Counted from the stretch's first letter, positions 34,994 through 45,261 are shown. The stretch: 64,000 bases of DNA from Caballeronia arationis (GCF_001544975.2 NZ_FCOG02000035.1:1-64000); one strand, 5' to 3'. Translations and numbers: made by a program. Notes: generated by a model not told the origin, from the letters alone.

Positions 34994-37420
34994 TTACGGC
35001 GCCGCGTCGCGCGCGACATCGGTTTTCGCGTCGCACAGACGCATCCGGAATCCGACGACGCCCGGGTCCTCCGTCGCCGAGACCTGGAATCCGGCGCGGC
35101 GCGCGAGTTCAATCATCGGCGTGTTTTCGCGCAGCGCCTCGCCGACGAGCCAGCGCGTGCCGCGACTGCGCGAATAGTCGATGATCCGCGACAAGAGCAG
35201 CGAGCCGAGCCCGTGCCCTTTCATGTCCGAACGCGCCGCGACCGCGAATTCGGCCGTTTCGTTATCCGGATCGGCGATCGCACGGACGACGCCGAGCGTC
35301 TCCGTCGCGCCGGTCGAATCCGGCCGGCACGCGATCAGCGCCATCTCGCGGTCGTAGTCGATCTGCGTCATGCGCGCAAGCTGCGTGTGGTCGAAGCTGC
35401 GCACCGCGCCGAAAAAGCGCAGGCGCAGGTCCTCGGCCGTATTCGCCGCGACGAACGCGCGGTGCGCCGCCTCGTCTTCCGGGCGGATCGGCCGCACGGT
35501 CAGGTTGAGGCCGCGCCAGTCGAGCGTCTCTTCGAGGCAGCGCGGATACGGCACGATCGCGAGCGGCTTGCGATGCGCGCCGAGCGTCAGATGCGGCTCG
35601 TGCACGGCGACCGACTCGCGCGTGACGTGCATCGTAAGACGCAATGCGACGATCTGCTCGACATCGCAGACGAGTTGCGAGAGCGATGTCAGCGCCGCGA
35701 GCAAGGTCTCCGCGGGCAGTTCCCGCGCACGCGGCGAACGCAGCACGAGATCGCGTGCGAGCACCGGATTGAGCGGCGGCAGCGCGAATTCATGCAGCGC
35801 ATCGGGCAGGCCGAGCGCGCCCTCCGCGCGAAACTCGAAGGTCGGACCGAACACGCGGTGGTTGAGCAGGCGCACTTCGACTTCGACCGCCTCGGGACTG
35901 CGCGGCCCCGGCGGCCCGGGCTTCACCACGATGCTGTAGCGCGCGAGGAGCCGCGCCGCGCGCTCGCCCTCCAGTTCCGCGATACCGCTCTTGAGCGCGG
36001 CGCACGCCTCGTTCTGGGCCGCCTCGATGTCTTCCGGGACGACGGCCGGCAACCCCTCCGGCGTCTGCATCAACAACTCGCGGCCCAGCCGGTAGTCGAC
36101 GAGACGCGCGAAGCCGCGTGCGAGGCGATGCGGCGTCGTATGTACCGGGATGCCGTTTGCGTGCAGTTCGTCGCGCGTCGCCGCGTCGACGCAGCCGAAG
36201 AAGCACGCGAGCAGGCCACGGTACGCGTGCTGCCGCGCGGCGATCAGCGTGCGCGCCACGTCGGCGACGGGCGCGCTATGGGTCGGCGCGTGGACGACGA
36301 ACGCCGTGCCCGTCTCGCGATGCGCCGCCAGTGCTTCGAGCGCGACGCCGAAATCGGCGGGCGCGGCGGCGTCGCCGAGCAGGAGCGGGTTGCCCGCCTG
36401 CGCGTGCGGCAACGCGGCCGCGAGCGCATCGCGCGCCGGCACCGGCCAGTGAGCGAGGCTCGCGCCGGCGGCATCGAATGCGTCCGCGGCCAGCGCCCCG
36501 ACGCCGGGATCGCTCGTGATGACGGTCGCCACATCGGCCGCCGCGACCCGGCCGACGCCCAGCGTTTCGATTTCGTCGAGCAGGTCGTCGAGCGAGCCGA
36601 CCCGCACCAGACCCGCGCGGCGAAACGCGGCGCCGTAGAGGGCGTCGAACGGGTCGTCCTGGCAGGTTCGCAGTACCAGAACGGGCTTGTTGCGCGCGGC
36701 CGCCCGGGCCGCCGACATGAACTTGCGCGCGGCCCGCACCGATTCGATGGCGAGCAGCACGGCGCGCGTCGCCGGGTCGCTCGCGAGGAAATCGAGGATG
36801 TCGCCCGCGTCGACATCGGCTTCGTCGCCGAGTGCGATAACGCGCGAAAAGCCCAGCCCGCGGGCGTCCGCCCAGCCGAGGACGCCGTTCGTCAACGCAT
36901 TCGACCCCGACACCCACGCGACGCCGCCCGGCTTGACCGCGCAGGCGGGCGCGCCGAGGCACACGCCGAGCGACGGCGTCATCACGCCGACGCTCGCCGG
37001 ACCGACCACGCGCAACAGGAACGGGCGCGCGGCGGCGAGCGTGCGGGCGGTCCAGTCGTCGCGGTCGCGGGAACGCCAGCCCGCGGACGACTCAGCGTGC
37101 CGCCGTCCGCCCGCCGCACCGACAATGACGACGGCTTTGGTGCCGCGTTCGCCGAGCCGCTCGACGATCTGCGGCCACGTGTGCGGCGGCGTGCACAGCA
37201 CGGCGACGCTCGGCGCTTCGGGCAGGTCGCGGACGTCGAAGAAAACGGGGTGTTCGCCCAGCCGCTCGTGTTTCGGATTCACCGGCCAGACCGGCCCGCC
37301 GAAACCGCTTTGCGACAATCGCGACCACACCATCGCGCCGAAGCTGCGCGGACGCGACGATGCCCCCACGACGGCAATCGACTTCGGGCGAAACAGGACA
37401 TCGAGATTTCGAACGGTCAT
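34994..37420 (-). CDS. Pat-like protein: CoA-binding, acyl-CoA synthetase-like and GNAT domains
   Basis: An 808-aa protein similar in layout to the PatZ/Pka protein acetyltransferases that regulate enzymes by lysine acetylation. The start is the ATG at 37420 with GGAG upstream. Residues 1-130 form a CoA-binding Rossmann domain (PKSIAVVGASSRPRSFGAMVW). The middle resembles succinyl-CoA ligase. The C-terminal GNAT domain (about 640-808) has LTVRPIRPEDEAAHRAFV and HGLGSLLLSRIIDYSRSRGTRWLVGEALRENTPMIELARRAGF. It is shorter than the usual 880-900 aa. The substrate is unknown. Confidence 0.85.
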   Translation of the reverse strand: MTVRNLDVLFRPKSIAVVGASSRPRSFGAMVWSRLSQSGFGGPVWPVNPKHERLGEHPVFFDVRDLPEAPSVAVLCTPPHTWPQIVERLGERGTKAVVIVGAAGGRRHAESSAGWRSRDRDDWTARTLAAARPFLLRVVGPASVGVMTPSLGVCLGAPACAVKPGGVAWVSGSNALTNGVLGWADARGLGFSRVIALGDEADVDAGDILDFLASDPATRAVLLAIESVRAARKFMSAARAAARNKPVLVLRTCQDDPFDALYGAAFRRAGLVRVGSLDDLLDEIETLGVGRVAAADVATVITSDPGVGALAADAFDAAGASLAHWPVPARDALAAALPHAQAGNPLLLGDAAAPADFGVALEALAAHRETGTAFVVHAPTHSAPVADVARTLIAARQHAYRGLLACFFGCVDAATRDELHANGIPVHTTPHRLARGFARLVDYRLGRELLMQTPEGLPAVVPEDIEAAQNEACAALKSGIAELEGERAARLLARYSIVVKPGPPGPRSPEAVEVEVRLLNHRVFGPTFEFRAEGALGLPDALHEFALPPLNPVLARDLVLRSPRARELPAETLLAALTSLSQLVCDVEQIVALRLTMHVTRESVAVHEPHLTLGAHRKPLAIVPYPRCLEETLDWRGLNLTVRPIRPEDEAAHRAFVAANTAEDLRLRFFGAVRSFDHTQLARMTQIDYDREMALIACRPDSTGATETLGVVRAIADPDNETAEFAVAARSDMKGHGLGSLLLSRIIDYSRSRGTRWLVGEALRENTPMIELARRAGFQVSATEDPGVVGFRMRLCDAKTDVARDAAP

Positions 37421-37617
37421 GGTCGCTCCGGGGCGTCTGATCACGGGCGTGTTCGGTTCGCCTAGGATAGGCGATTTCGGTCGGAGGTTGCGTCGGAGCC
37501 TATTGCGTTGGCGGGAGCAAGGGGTGCGAGCGCTGAGCAGACTGGCGACGCGAGGGGACTCGCAATCGCCATCGAGGAAGGAAAGCGGATGACCGCTGAC
37601 GGGCGCCATGCGCAGCG

Positions 37618-38604
37618 TTACTGATAGCTCATCGTGTACGTGGCGGCCGCCTGTACCGTGCCCGTCGCCGTGCCAGTGCTCAACCGGTAGTACTGCGCGA
37701 AAAATGGAATGCTCATGTTGCCGGTAGTGCTGTCGACGACTGTGAGCGCCTGATCGAGCACGATGGGGGCACTCGTGGCGTCGAGCAATTGAATGCCGAT
37801 ACCCGTTGCCGTTCCCGTCGACTTCACCACCGAGCTAACGCCCGATGCCCCGGCCGCGTCGCTGAACGTCACGTTGACCTTGACGCCGGATTGGCACGTC
37901 AGGGCGATCGAAAACGGCGTCTTGCTGGATACGGCACCGGTTGCAGCAAGCGTCGAGCTAATGGCCTTGGGTATCGGGACCGTTTGATTGGCGGTCGCGG
38001 CCGTTACTGAGCATGTGACCGCTTTCACGACAGTGCCGGAGTTGAAGTAGATGTAACTGTAACCGTTGTTCAAAACAACTCCCGTGTTCAGCACGCCGGT
38101 GTTGTAATACCCGCTGCCGCCGGTGGGGCCTAACGTCCCACCTGTCACGTCTCCCGTCTTTACCAGTTCGAATGTTCCCGAGACGTCGAATTTGCCCGTT
38201 CCGTCAGTCTTGCCCAGCGACGATAGAGTCTGGCACCCGTCACTATTGTCAAGCGGGACGCCCGCACTGTTGCGGATCCGCATACCTATCCCCGACGCGC
38301 CCGAGTAATATACGCCGGAGAAACCCGCGACCGCTGAATACGTCGGGCAAGCGACTATATCCTTGTTGTACAACGCCCCCGACGCGCATTGCCCGGTCAG
38401 CCTGAACGACTTTATCGTTCCGGGAATGACCGCCCCCACCGGCAGGTTCACCGGCACGGCAATCGAGCCGGAAGCGAAGAACGGCATCCCGCCCGCGACC
38501 GGGCAGTCCGCGCGCGCTGCGCAAGACCAGCCGAAAAGCACCGAAAACACCACCAAGGCCTGCACCAATAAGCGTGCGACATTCAATCGATCAAACTTGT
38601 CCAT
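37618..38604 (-). CDS. Fimbrial adhesin / tip subunit
   Basis: A 328-aa secreted protein of the chaperone-usher type. Signal peptide MDKFDRLNVARLLVQALVVF ends near ARADC. The N-terminal half (about 35-210) is a Cys-containing receptor-like domain. The C-terminal pilin domain carries Cys pairs (VTCSVT, LTCQSG) and ends IPFFAQYYRLST...TYTMSYQ, the beta-strand and penultimate Tyr recognised by chaperones. It is the last gene of the operon, as usual for tip adhesins, and is intact. Confidence 0.85.
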   Translation of the reverse strand: MDKFDRLNVARLLVQALVVFSVLFGWSCAARADCPVAGGMPFFASGSIAVPVNLPVGAVIPGTIKSFRLTGQCASGALYNKDIVACPTYSAVAGFSGVYYSGASGIGMRIRNSAGVPLDNSDGCQTLSSLGKTDGTGKFDVSGTFELVKTGDVTGGTLGPTGGSGYYNTGVLNTGVVLNNGYSYIYFNSGTVVKAVTCSVTAATANQTVPIPKAISSTLAATGAVSSKTPFSIALTCQSGVKVNVTFSDAAGASGVSSVVKSTGTATGIGIQLLDATSAPIVLDQALTVVDSTTGNMSIPFFAQYYRLSTGTATGTVQAAATYTMSYQ

Positions 38605-38622
38605 TCCCTGCCTCCTTTAGCA

Positions 38623-41272
38623 TCAGTTGGTTTTGGTGGCTGCAAGCGCGTTCGCGTCAGTGCCGGTCTTCGCCTCCAGCAAAGCGCCCGCGACGCACTT
38701 CGACTCGACCGACAGATACCCCGTCACCCCTTCGATCTGCTTCGGCAGCGTGTAGTTGATGTGACACATCTCCTGCGCGCCCTCGCCCCACTTCACGTTC
38801 AGCACTCCGCTGTCCTCGAGTCCGCGCGCGAAGATCCGGCTGTCCTGGCCGACCACGCCGATCGAGCGGCCCTGCTGGTCCTCCACGCTCGCGCCGAACG
38901 GCAGCGCACCGCCGCCCAGCTTCGGCGCGCGGATCAGGGCCGCGCGCCCGGTCACCGTGTTGTACCTCAGCATTACGACCGACCCCGCGCGCGGTGCGAC
39001 CTGCGCGGACGTCGACTTGAATTCGACATCCGTCGATGTGTCCTTCGGGTCGAGGTCCACGACGTTCATGCTGTACGGCGTCAGGTATGGAATCACCGCG
39101 TAGCCATGCGAATCGATTTTCGTGCCCGGCGAGCTCAGCACGTTCGCGCCCCTGGCTGCTGGCGCCTGCACGATGCCGAACGTATCGCCGACCGTCTGCG
39201 AGAACGTCACGCCGCCCGGGTGCGCCACGACGGTGCCCGCCACTCCCGCCGACAACTGGTTCACGCCGCTGCCGCCGCTCGCGGACGCGTTGAACGTCGC
39301 ATAAGGCGCGCGGTACGTGCTGCTCACGCCGGCGGTGCCCGAACTGGCCGCGCCGCCCGCGTTGTAGTTGCCGTAGCCGTTGTAGGAGAACTGGTTGAAC
39401 TCCCCGAGTGAGCCGCCGATGTTCGCCTGCGTGTTCGTGCCGCCGTCGGAGTTGTGCGTGATGTTGGTCGTGAGCGTCGGCGCGCGCGACGAGCTGCCGA
39501 GCGGCAAGGTCGTGCTGAGCATGAACTCGTTCGACAGACGCCCGTCCATCGTGCGGGTGCGCCCGGCCGTCACGCTGTAGGTGCCGTACTTGAAGCCGTT
39601 CGTGTAACCGGCCTGATACAGCGTGTCGGTGCCGCTGCGGTTCCAGTAGTTCTGCGAGGAACCCGTCAGATATACCGTGCCGTGCTCGCCGAGCCGCTGG
39701 TTCACCGTGACTTGCACGCGATTGCGCTGGCGAAAGAGCGCATCGATGTCACCGGCGCGGTTCGCGATATCGCGCACTGCGGCTGCGTCGTTCAGGTTAA
39801 GGAAGCCCTCGGATGAAAATCGGTACGCGGCGACCGCGACGTTCGTTTCGGTCGGCGCGAAGGATTTGCTGTAGCCGATGCGCAGGCTCGCGCCGTGCAT
39901 CGACGGATGATCGGGAACGTCGGTTTGCGATCCGGTCACGTCCATCGAAAACGCACCGACGCGCGTGTTCAGCGCGGCGCCGAGGTTGACCGCGCCGTAG
40001 CCCGTCGAAGCGACGGCGCCGCCGTACGCGGTGACCGTGTTGGTCAAGCCGCGCTGGAGCGTGAACTGGCCGAAGACCGGTTTGTCGCCGAGCCTTTCGT
40101 TGCGCAGCTCGCCCGCCGTCGCGCTGAAGCGCGTGACGCCCGGGCGCAGCAGTTGCGCCACCGACGCGAACGGCACGGTAAATGTCTTCATGCGTCCGTC
40201 GGCTTCCGTCACGGTGACTACGAGATCGCCGCCGTAGCCGGTCGAATAGAGGTCGCTGATTTCGAACGGCCCTGGCGAGACGTTGGTTTCGAGCAGAACC
40301 TGGCCGTTCTGACGAATGGTGACGCGCGCATTCGATTCCGCCGTGCCGCGCACGACCGGCGCGTAGCCGCGCAGCGATTCGGGCAGCATGCGATCGTCGG
40401 TGGCGATCTGCGCGCCACGGAAGGAGACGCTGTCGAAGATTTCGCCTGTCGTGTACGCGTCGCCGAGCGTCACCTGCGCACGCAGCCTTTCGACGTCGCG
40501 CTGCACGTAGGTGGCGATGTTGTCCAACTGGGTCGAACGTCCAGCCGCCGAAGTCACCGACGACTGATGCCGGAAGTGCCACGGGCCGAGGTTGACTCCG
40601 GCGTTGAGGCCGAGGTAGCTCTGCGTCGAGTCGAATCCGGAGCCGCCGGTGCGAAACGTATTGGCGTTGTAGCTGAGGAATCCCGCGTTGACGCCCTGGT
40701 CCCACAGGTCCGGCGACACGTAGCCGCGCGCCGAGTTGCGCATGTAGGCTTGCGGCACGCTCACGTCGAGGCGTTGTTCCTCAAAGTCGAAATCGACGCT
40801 GGCTCCCGGAACGACGCTACCGATGTTGCCGCACGCTTCCGTTTCGGCTGCGACCGCGTGGCCGGCCGCCGCATCGGCTTTGCCCAGATCGACGCCGATG
40901 CGTTGCAGCAGCGTGCGGCTCAGGCATGGGCGAGCGCTTGCGCTGTCGGCGTCCGACGCGAAGCGGATTTCTTCCCTCGACACCCGCGCACCGTTGACGA
41001 CAAGTTCGACCATGTACGTCCCCCGGCGTCACTGCGTTGCCGCGCGTGAAACGACTGACATCGACTGCCTGACCGGCTTGCGTGCGAATAAACGTATCGT
41101 CGAACTGCACTTCGTCCGTGGCAACTGACGTGGTCGTGTCTGCATTCACATTGGCGGCAGTCGCCTCGGGCAATGCTGCGCACGTCATCATTACCAGCGC
41201 GATGGCGGCCAGCGGCTTGAGATGAAGAACGACGTCGTCCTGATTCAAGTTGCGGGATGCGGGGGATTTCAT
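38623..41272 (-). pseudogene. Outer-membrane usher (FimD type), frameshifted
   Basis: An intact start at 41272 gives MKSPASRNLNQDDVVLHLKP with a signal peptide and the usher N-terminal pattern VQFDDTFIRTQAGQAVDVSRFTRGNAVTPG. At a run of five C (41020-41024, five G in the gene) the frame slips. With one G fewer the reading would be TPGTYMVELVVNGARV, the conserved usher motif, and the remaining 797 codons are open to 38623. They include the plug and barrel regions, GPFEISDLYSTGYGGDLVV, and a C-terminal Cys pair (EMCHINYTL, ESKC). An extra base in the homopolymer is the likely cause: genuine mutation, phase switch or sequencing error. Confidence 0.85.
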
Positions 41273-41319
41273 GGTCAAGCCTGCGATGATTCGGACAAAA
41301 TCAGGCGCGAGTCGCCCCA

Positions 41320-41342
41320 GCGGGCCGCCTGGTGCGGCCCGC
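41320..41342 (-). promoter_or_regulatory. Hairpin between chaperone and usher genes
   Basis: Perfect 9-bp stem GCGGGCCGC-ctggt-GCGGCCCGC in the 150-bp gap, without a T-run. It may stabilise the upstream mRNA or slow transcription into the usher gene. Confidence 0.5.
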
Positions 41343-41422
41343 GGTGTAAGCGCGCAGCTGGGTGCGCCGAGAGAAGCGTCGGCGCTTTGGAGTGCGCCGC
41401 CGGAACCGGCGGCAGCGTTGAC

Positions 41423-42166
41423 TTATTCGCCGAGGGGCGCTTCGTGCGGCGTTGCGCCGCCGTAGTCGCTGATCGTGGTGAATTTCACTTTGGCGCCGGC
41501 AGGAACGGCGGCAAGATTCTTGACAGGAAACACTGCACTTCCCTTCGGTCCGACCATGCCGCCCGCTTCGTTTCTGAAAGTCTGGTCGCCGCTTACCACA
41601 TCGATTTCATTGAACGACACGTGATAGGCACTCGGGTTCGTCGCGGCCACGGCATACCCATGGTTATCCGGAGATGGCACGATTTTCCATGTCAGCGTCT
41701 GTGCTGCATCGGCAGGCGTGCCCGGAAGATCCTTAGGACGTGCAAATACTTTGATGCGCGTGCGGAAAGCGAACTGGAGTGTGTTCTCGTCCGTAGCCTT
41801 GGCTTTCGGCGGCACGTCGAGCACGTTCAGCCAGAAGACCGACTCGCGATCCTGAGGCAGCGAATCGCCCGTGTACATGATGCGCAGAGTCTGCGCCTTG
41901 TGGCCGTCCATCCGAAAGATTGGTGGCGTCAGCACGAAGGGCGCGCTGGCTTCGTCGGGCTTAGCGTTCACGTCACCCGAGTCCATCCAGACCTGGACGA
42001 GGGAGGGTTCGGCACGGTCGTTGTCGAGCTTCACCGTGACTTCGCGATTCTCAAGGGGATACACCACGCGGGTGCCGCCTACGGTGACGCTTGCTGCTGC
42101 GCTGCCTGCAAACAGTGCAGCAGCGACGCCCAAGGCACATGCAATTCGAGTAAGCGACTTCATCAT
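41423..42166 (-). CDS. Periplasmic pilus chaperone (FimC/PapD family)
   Basis: A 247-aa Ig-fold chaperone. The signal peptide ends near GSAAASVTV. Family markers are GTRVVYPLENREVTVKLDN, SLVQVWMDSGD, FVLTPPIFRMDGHKAQTLRI (the subunit-anchoring Arg/Lys region) and SVFWLNVLDVPPKA. It lies between the pilin and the usher and is intact, so only this and the tip gene of the operon are unbroken. Confidence 0.92.
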   Translation of the reverse strand: MMKSLTRIACALGVAAALFAGSAAASVTVGGTRVVYPLENREVTVKLDNDRAEPSLVQVWMDSGDVNAKPDEASAPFVLTPPIFRMDGHKAQTLRIMYTGDSLPQDRESVFWLNVLDVPPKAKATDENTLQFAFRTRIKVFARPKDLPGTPADAAQTLTWKIVPSPDNHGYAVAATNPSAYHVSFNEIDVVSGDQTFRNEAGGMVGPKGSAVFPVKNLAAVPAGAKVKFTTISDYGGATPHEAPLGE

Positions 42167-42198
42167 GTATCTCCGCGAAAACCTGTCTCTAAAATTGG

Positions 42199-42234
42199 CA
42201 AAAAAAAGCGGGTATCCGCGGTGGCGGATACCCG
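42199..42234 (-). terminator. Strong terminator right after the major pilin gene
   Basis: Perfect 11-bp stem CGGGTATCCGC-ggtg-GCGGATACCCG followed on the minus strand by a run of eight T residues (42200-42207 on plus are A). It would give much more pilin mRNA than chaperone/usher mRNA, which suits pilus stoichiometry. Confidence 0.85.
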
Positions 42235-42244
42235 TCGGTACCGC

Positions 42245-42807
42245 TTACTGGTATTGCATCGTGTACTGAACCGAAGTCTTGACTTCACCGGCGGTCGCTG
42301 CGCCCGTGGCGAAGTACTGGGCGAAGTACTTCATGTTTCCGGAGCCGCTGGTGATGGCCACGCCATCGGTCGTGAAATCGTTGTTGGCGCTGGTGACGAT
42401 GTTGATCGGCTGAAGCGAGGCGTTCAGCAGACGCACTTCAACGTTCGTGGCAGGGGAATTCGTCGACTGGTTAGTGAGGTAACCCGTCGTCTGATCAACG
42501 GTCGGACCATTCTCAAAGTGCGCGAGTGCCTTCGTGCCGGCGGTGCAACCGGTCAGGGCGAACGTCAGATCGGTTGCAGCCGACGTGCCTGCGGTCGCGC
42601 CGTTTGCACCGAGCGTGCGCTTCGAAACGGTCGGCAACGTAACAGCCTTGTTCACCGCGCCGCTGGCTTGCGCGTCGATCGAGCACGTTGTATCGGATAC
42701 CTGGCCGGTGAAGCTGATCGTGCCGTCGGCAGCTTGCGCGACGGTCGATGCGAGTGCGATGGTGCCGAGCGCTGCAAAGCAGGACAGAGCGAGATGAGGG
42801 ATTTCAT
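42245..42807 (-). pseudogene. Major fimbrial subunit, frameshift in the signal peptide
   Basis: From the ATG at 42807 the gene reads MKSLIS and then loses frame. Shifting one base near 42787-42793 gives LSCFAALGTIALASTVAQAADGTISFTG, an ordinary pilin signal peptide. The mature part is then open to 42245 and has the pilin signature DTTCSIDAQ...LTGCTAGT with the Cys pair and the C-terminal KTSVQYTMQYQ. No alternative in-frame start near the signal peptide restores it. Either one base is missing in the signal region (true mutation) or the sequence has an error. Confidence 0.8.
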
Positions 42808-43001
42808 GGCAATTCCAAGTAAATTGAACAGCGAGGTAAGGAAGGTTAGTGGCGGCACCTAAAGCCTTTGTTATTCGCGCCACAGCGCAGCCGCGCACCT
42901 TTTGTCTTCGGCTCTACCGCTCGGAGGCAGTGTCGATGTTTGTCTGCGTTGATCTGAATCTTAAGCAGAGAGGATCGGGATTACCCTGAGACAAATCCCA
43001 A

Positions 43002-43015
43002 TTGAGATTGATCAA
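43002..43015. promoter_or_regulatory. FNR/ANR-like site
   Basis: TTGAG-attg-ATCAA differs by one base from the TTGAT-N4-ATCAA consensus. It lies 195 bp upstream of the pilin start, so it may link the pilus to oxygen level. It could be chance. Confidence 0.3.
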
Positions 43016-43273
43016 GACTGTCTTAGGAAAAGGATGAACAGCTGTGGGACTGATGTGGCACCTGGGTCGTGCGAGTGCGCTTTGTTTGGCCGACCCGCAA
43101 GGCGCGAAGCACTTCATGTCTGTCGCGCAGGGCCAAGTGCTCTGACGTTTCACAAACAGAGTGTTTCGATTGAGGTTATCGGCCGACTTTGGGTTAAAGA
43201 CGATGCGGTCCTTCGTTTGCGCCTCGTGCCGAGACCGCGCGGTGGATACGTCTTTACCTCGTGCACGGCGCGA

Positions 43274-43289
43274 CTTTATGCGCATAAAG
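43274..43289. other. parS: parS-like centromere site 1
   Basis: CTTTATGCGCATAAAG, a perfect 16-bp palindrome (18 bp with the flanking A/T), 221 bp upstream of parA. The same site occurs between parA and parB. ATGCGCAT-centred palindromes serve as parS on Burkholderia secondary chromosomes. Confidence 0.88.
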
Positions 43290-43509
43290 TTTCTCTGCCT
43301 AACGCGCCGCAGAATCCTGGACTCAACGTTCCCAACGCACCATTTCTCCGCAGGTCAGCGTGCGACCTGGATCTGTCGCTGTCTCACAACAATCCTCATT
43401 CGCGCACTCTCCCGAATAGCCAATGCTCACCGATTTATCATTTCTCTACTTAAAATTTATAAACATTCAAAGTAAAATTCCCTTGCCTTAAAAAACAGGA
43501 GTGGACGAC

Positions 43510-44172
43510 GTGGCAGCGGAAATCATTGCGATCACGCAACAGAAGGGCGGGGTCGGAAAGAGCACGATAGCGATGCACCTGGGTGCGGCCTTTCATGAGA
43601 AGAAGAAGCGCGTTCTGGTGGTGGATGCCGACGGGCAAAATACCTTGATCCACTGGACAAGCGCTTCGTCCGAAGGCGCTGGCGGCATTCCGTTCCCCGT
43701 CGTCAATCTTTCCGAAGCCGGCGGACAGATCCATCGAGAGATCAAAAAATTCGTAGGCGACTACGACATCATCGTGGTCGACTGCCCGCCGTCGATCACC
43801 GAAAAAGTCTCGGGCGTCGTTCTTCTCGCCGCGACTGTTGCCGTTATTCCCACGTCGTCGTCACCCGCCGACTATTGGTCAAGCGTCGGCTTGGTCAAGC
43901 TTATTCAGCAGGCGCAAGTGATGAACGAGGACTTGCGCGCGGTCTTCCTGCTGAACAAGACGGAGGAGAAGCGAATGTTGACCCGGGAACTCAAAGTGGC
44001 ACTCGAGGAACTCGGCTTCCCGCTCCTCAAAACGCAGATTCCAACGCGCGAGTGCTACAAGCAGGCTATGGCGCTTGGCCAAACAGTCCTTCAAATGACT
44101 GACCGTGGTTCGCGACTTGCAGCCGCTGAAATTCGAGCCTGCGCTGACGAAATTCTCGCGATGCTCCCCTGA
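43510..44172 (+). CDS. parA: Chromosome-partitioning ATPase ParA
   Basis: A 220-aa ParA-type ATPase. The GTG at 43510 is chosen: AGGAG lies nine bases upstream, while the earlier in-frame GTG at 43501 abuts it. The deviant Walker A is KGGVGKST (residues 12-19 or so), with VDADGQ and VVDCPPS behind it. With ParB and parS it moves the replicon to daughter cells. It is small, without an N-terminal DNA-binding domain. parS site 2 overlaps its stop codon region. Confidence 0.93.
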   Translation: MAAEIIAITQQKGGVGKSTIAMHLGAAFHEKKKRVLVVDADGQNTLIHWTSASSEGAGGIPFPVVNLSEAGGQIHREIKKFVGDYDIIVVDCPPSITEKVSGVVLLAATVAVIPTSSSPADYWSSVGLVKLIQQAQVMNEDLRAVFLLNKTEEKRMLTRELKVALEELGFPLLKTQIPTRECYKQAMALGQTVLQMTDRGSRLAAAEIRACADEILAMLP

Positions 44173-44188
44173 CTTTATGCGCATAAAG
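44173..44188. other. parS: parS-like centromere site 2
   Basis: CTTTATGCGCATAAAG, identical to site 1, in the 24-bp gap between parA and parB. It lies right before the parB ribosome site, so ParB binding may also limit its own synthesis. Confidence 0.9.
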
Positions 44189-44196
44189 GTCCCTGA

Positions 44197-45261
44197 ATGA
44201 AACCGTCCCAGTTCGCCAAAGGCTTCAAAGCCAGACCCGACACCACGAGCAGTGAAAAAAGAACCGCTCTGGACCGCCTGAATGCCATCGATGGCATCGT
44301 GAGCAACGAGCACGTGAACCAGCCCGCCGCCAACGGTCGCTCGAGCGCGTTCACTCCAGACCAGGAAACAGAATCATCGGCGGCCCCAGAGTCCGACGAA
44401 TTCAAGGCGTGGCGTCGCACAAACCGATATGCCGCAGGACAAGTCATTGAACTGCCTTTAAAGGCGATCAAACCAAGTCCATTCAATCCGCGTCATTTTT
44501 ATCTGAAGGCATCGATCGCCGAACTGGCCGTGAACCTTGCGAAGCAAGGCCAGCAGCAAGCCATTCACGTCATTCCTGATTATGAAAATCCTGGCACGTT
44601 CTTCGTAAGCGACGGCGGGCGACGTGTCCGCGCGCTGAAAGAAGCGAATAGGGAAACCGTGAAGGCGGTGGTCGTCGACCTTCCAATTGGCATCGAGAGC
44701 TACAAGCTCGGCTACGACCTGAATGTGCAGCGGGATTCCCAGACGGTGTTTGATAACGCAATCGTCTGGAAGCGGTTTCTCGATGATCAGCATTTTCAGA
44801 GTCAGCGCGAACTCGCCGATCATCTCGGCCTCGACGAATCCACCATTGCGGTTGCGTTGTCGATCGCGAAGTTGCCTGAGAACGTGATGCACGAAATGGT
44901 CGCGAGACCCGACCGATTTGGTTCGAACATGGCGTATCAGGTGACGCGGTATCACACGGCGCGCGGCGCAGACGCGACCTTGCGGCTCATCAACAAGATT
45001 CTCGCCGACGATCTGAGCACCCGTCAGGTCGCAGACATCGTGAAGGGACGTGCGACGGCGCAGGAAGCGCCCAAAGTGGCAGGACGCCAGCGATACGCGC
45101 AGCGACTGGAGATCAAGCTCGACGGCATCTCGGTCGGAGACCTGAAATCTTATGGGGACGACCGACTCGAATTGCGGCTGCGCGGCTTGTCGAAGCAAAA
45201 GCGCGATGAACTGCTCGAGCAAATCGAGCGGATGCTGCAATCCGATGCAGCAAAGCAATAA
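44197..45261 (+). CDS. parB: Centromere-binding protein ParB
   Basis: A 354-aa ParB. The N-terminal CTPase-type domain includes IELPLKAIKPSPFNPRHF, LAKQGQQQAIHVIPD and the arginine motif DGGRRVRALKEAN (a GERR-like motif). A helix-turn-helix follows (QRELADHLGLDESTIAVALSIAKLP). The C-terminal tail is a dimer helix (LSKQKRDELLEQIERML). It converges on repA with a 33-bp gap. Confidence 0.95.
   Translation: MKPSQFAKGFKARPDTTSSEKRTALDRLNAIDGIVSNEHVNQPAANGRSSAFTPDQETESSAAPESDEFKAWRRTNRYAAGQVIELPLKAIKPSPFNPRHFYLKASIAELAVNLAKQGQQQAIHVIPDYENPGTFFVSDGGRRVRALKEANRETVKAVVVDLPIGIESYKLGYDLNVQRDSQTVFDNAIVWKRFLDDQHFQSQRELADHLGLDESTIAVALSIAKLPENVMHEMVARPDRFGSNMAYQVTRYHTARGADATLRLINKILADDLSTRQVADIVKGRATAQEAPKVAGRQRYAQRLEIKLDGISVGDLKSYGDDRLELRLRGLSKQKRDELLEQIERMLQSDAAKQ

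Larger units (their letters stand above)
42808..43509. other. Gap between the pilin and parA
   Basis: About 700 bp with no credible gene. It holds a perfect parS palindrome (43274-43289), an FNR-like site (43002-43015) and an AT-rich stretch before parA (43430-43500) that likely holds the par promoter. Small frames are not supported by ribosome sites. Confidence 0.65.

Noticed and set aside
33890..37465. A 1191-codon open frame opposite the Pat-like gene
   Set aside because: A GC-rich shadow; the minus-strand gene shows real domains and codon use.
38623..41013. Usher as an intact gene starting at 41013
   Set aside because: It would lack the signal peptide and N-terminal domain, which are present upstream in another frame.
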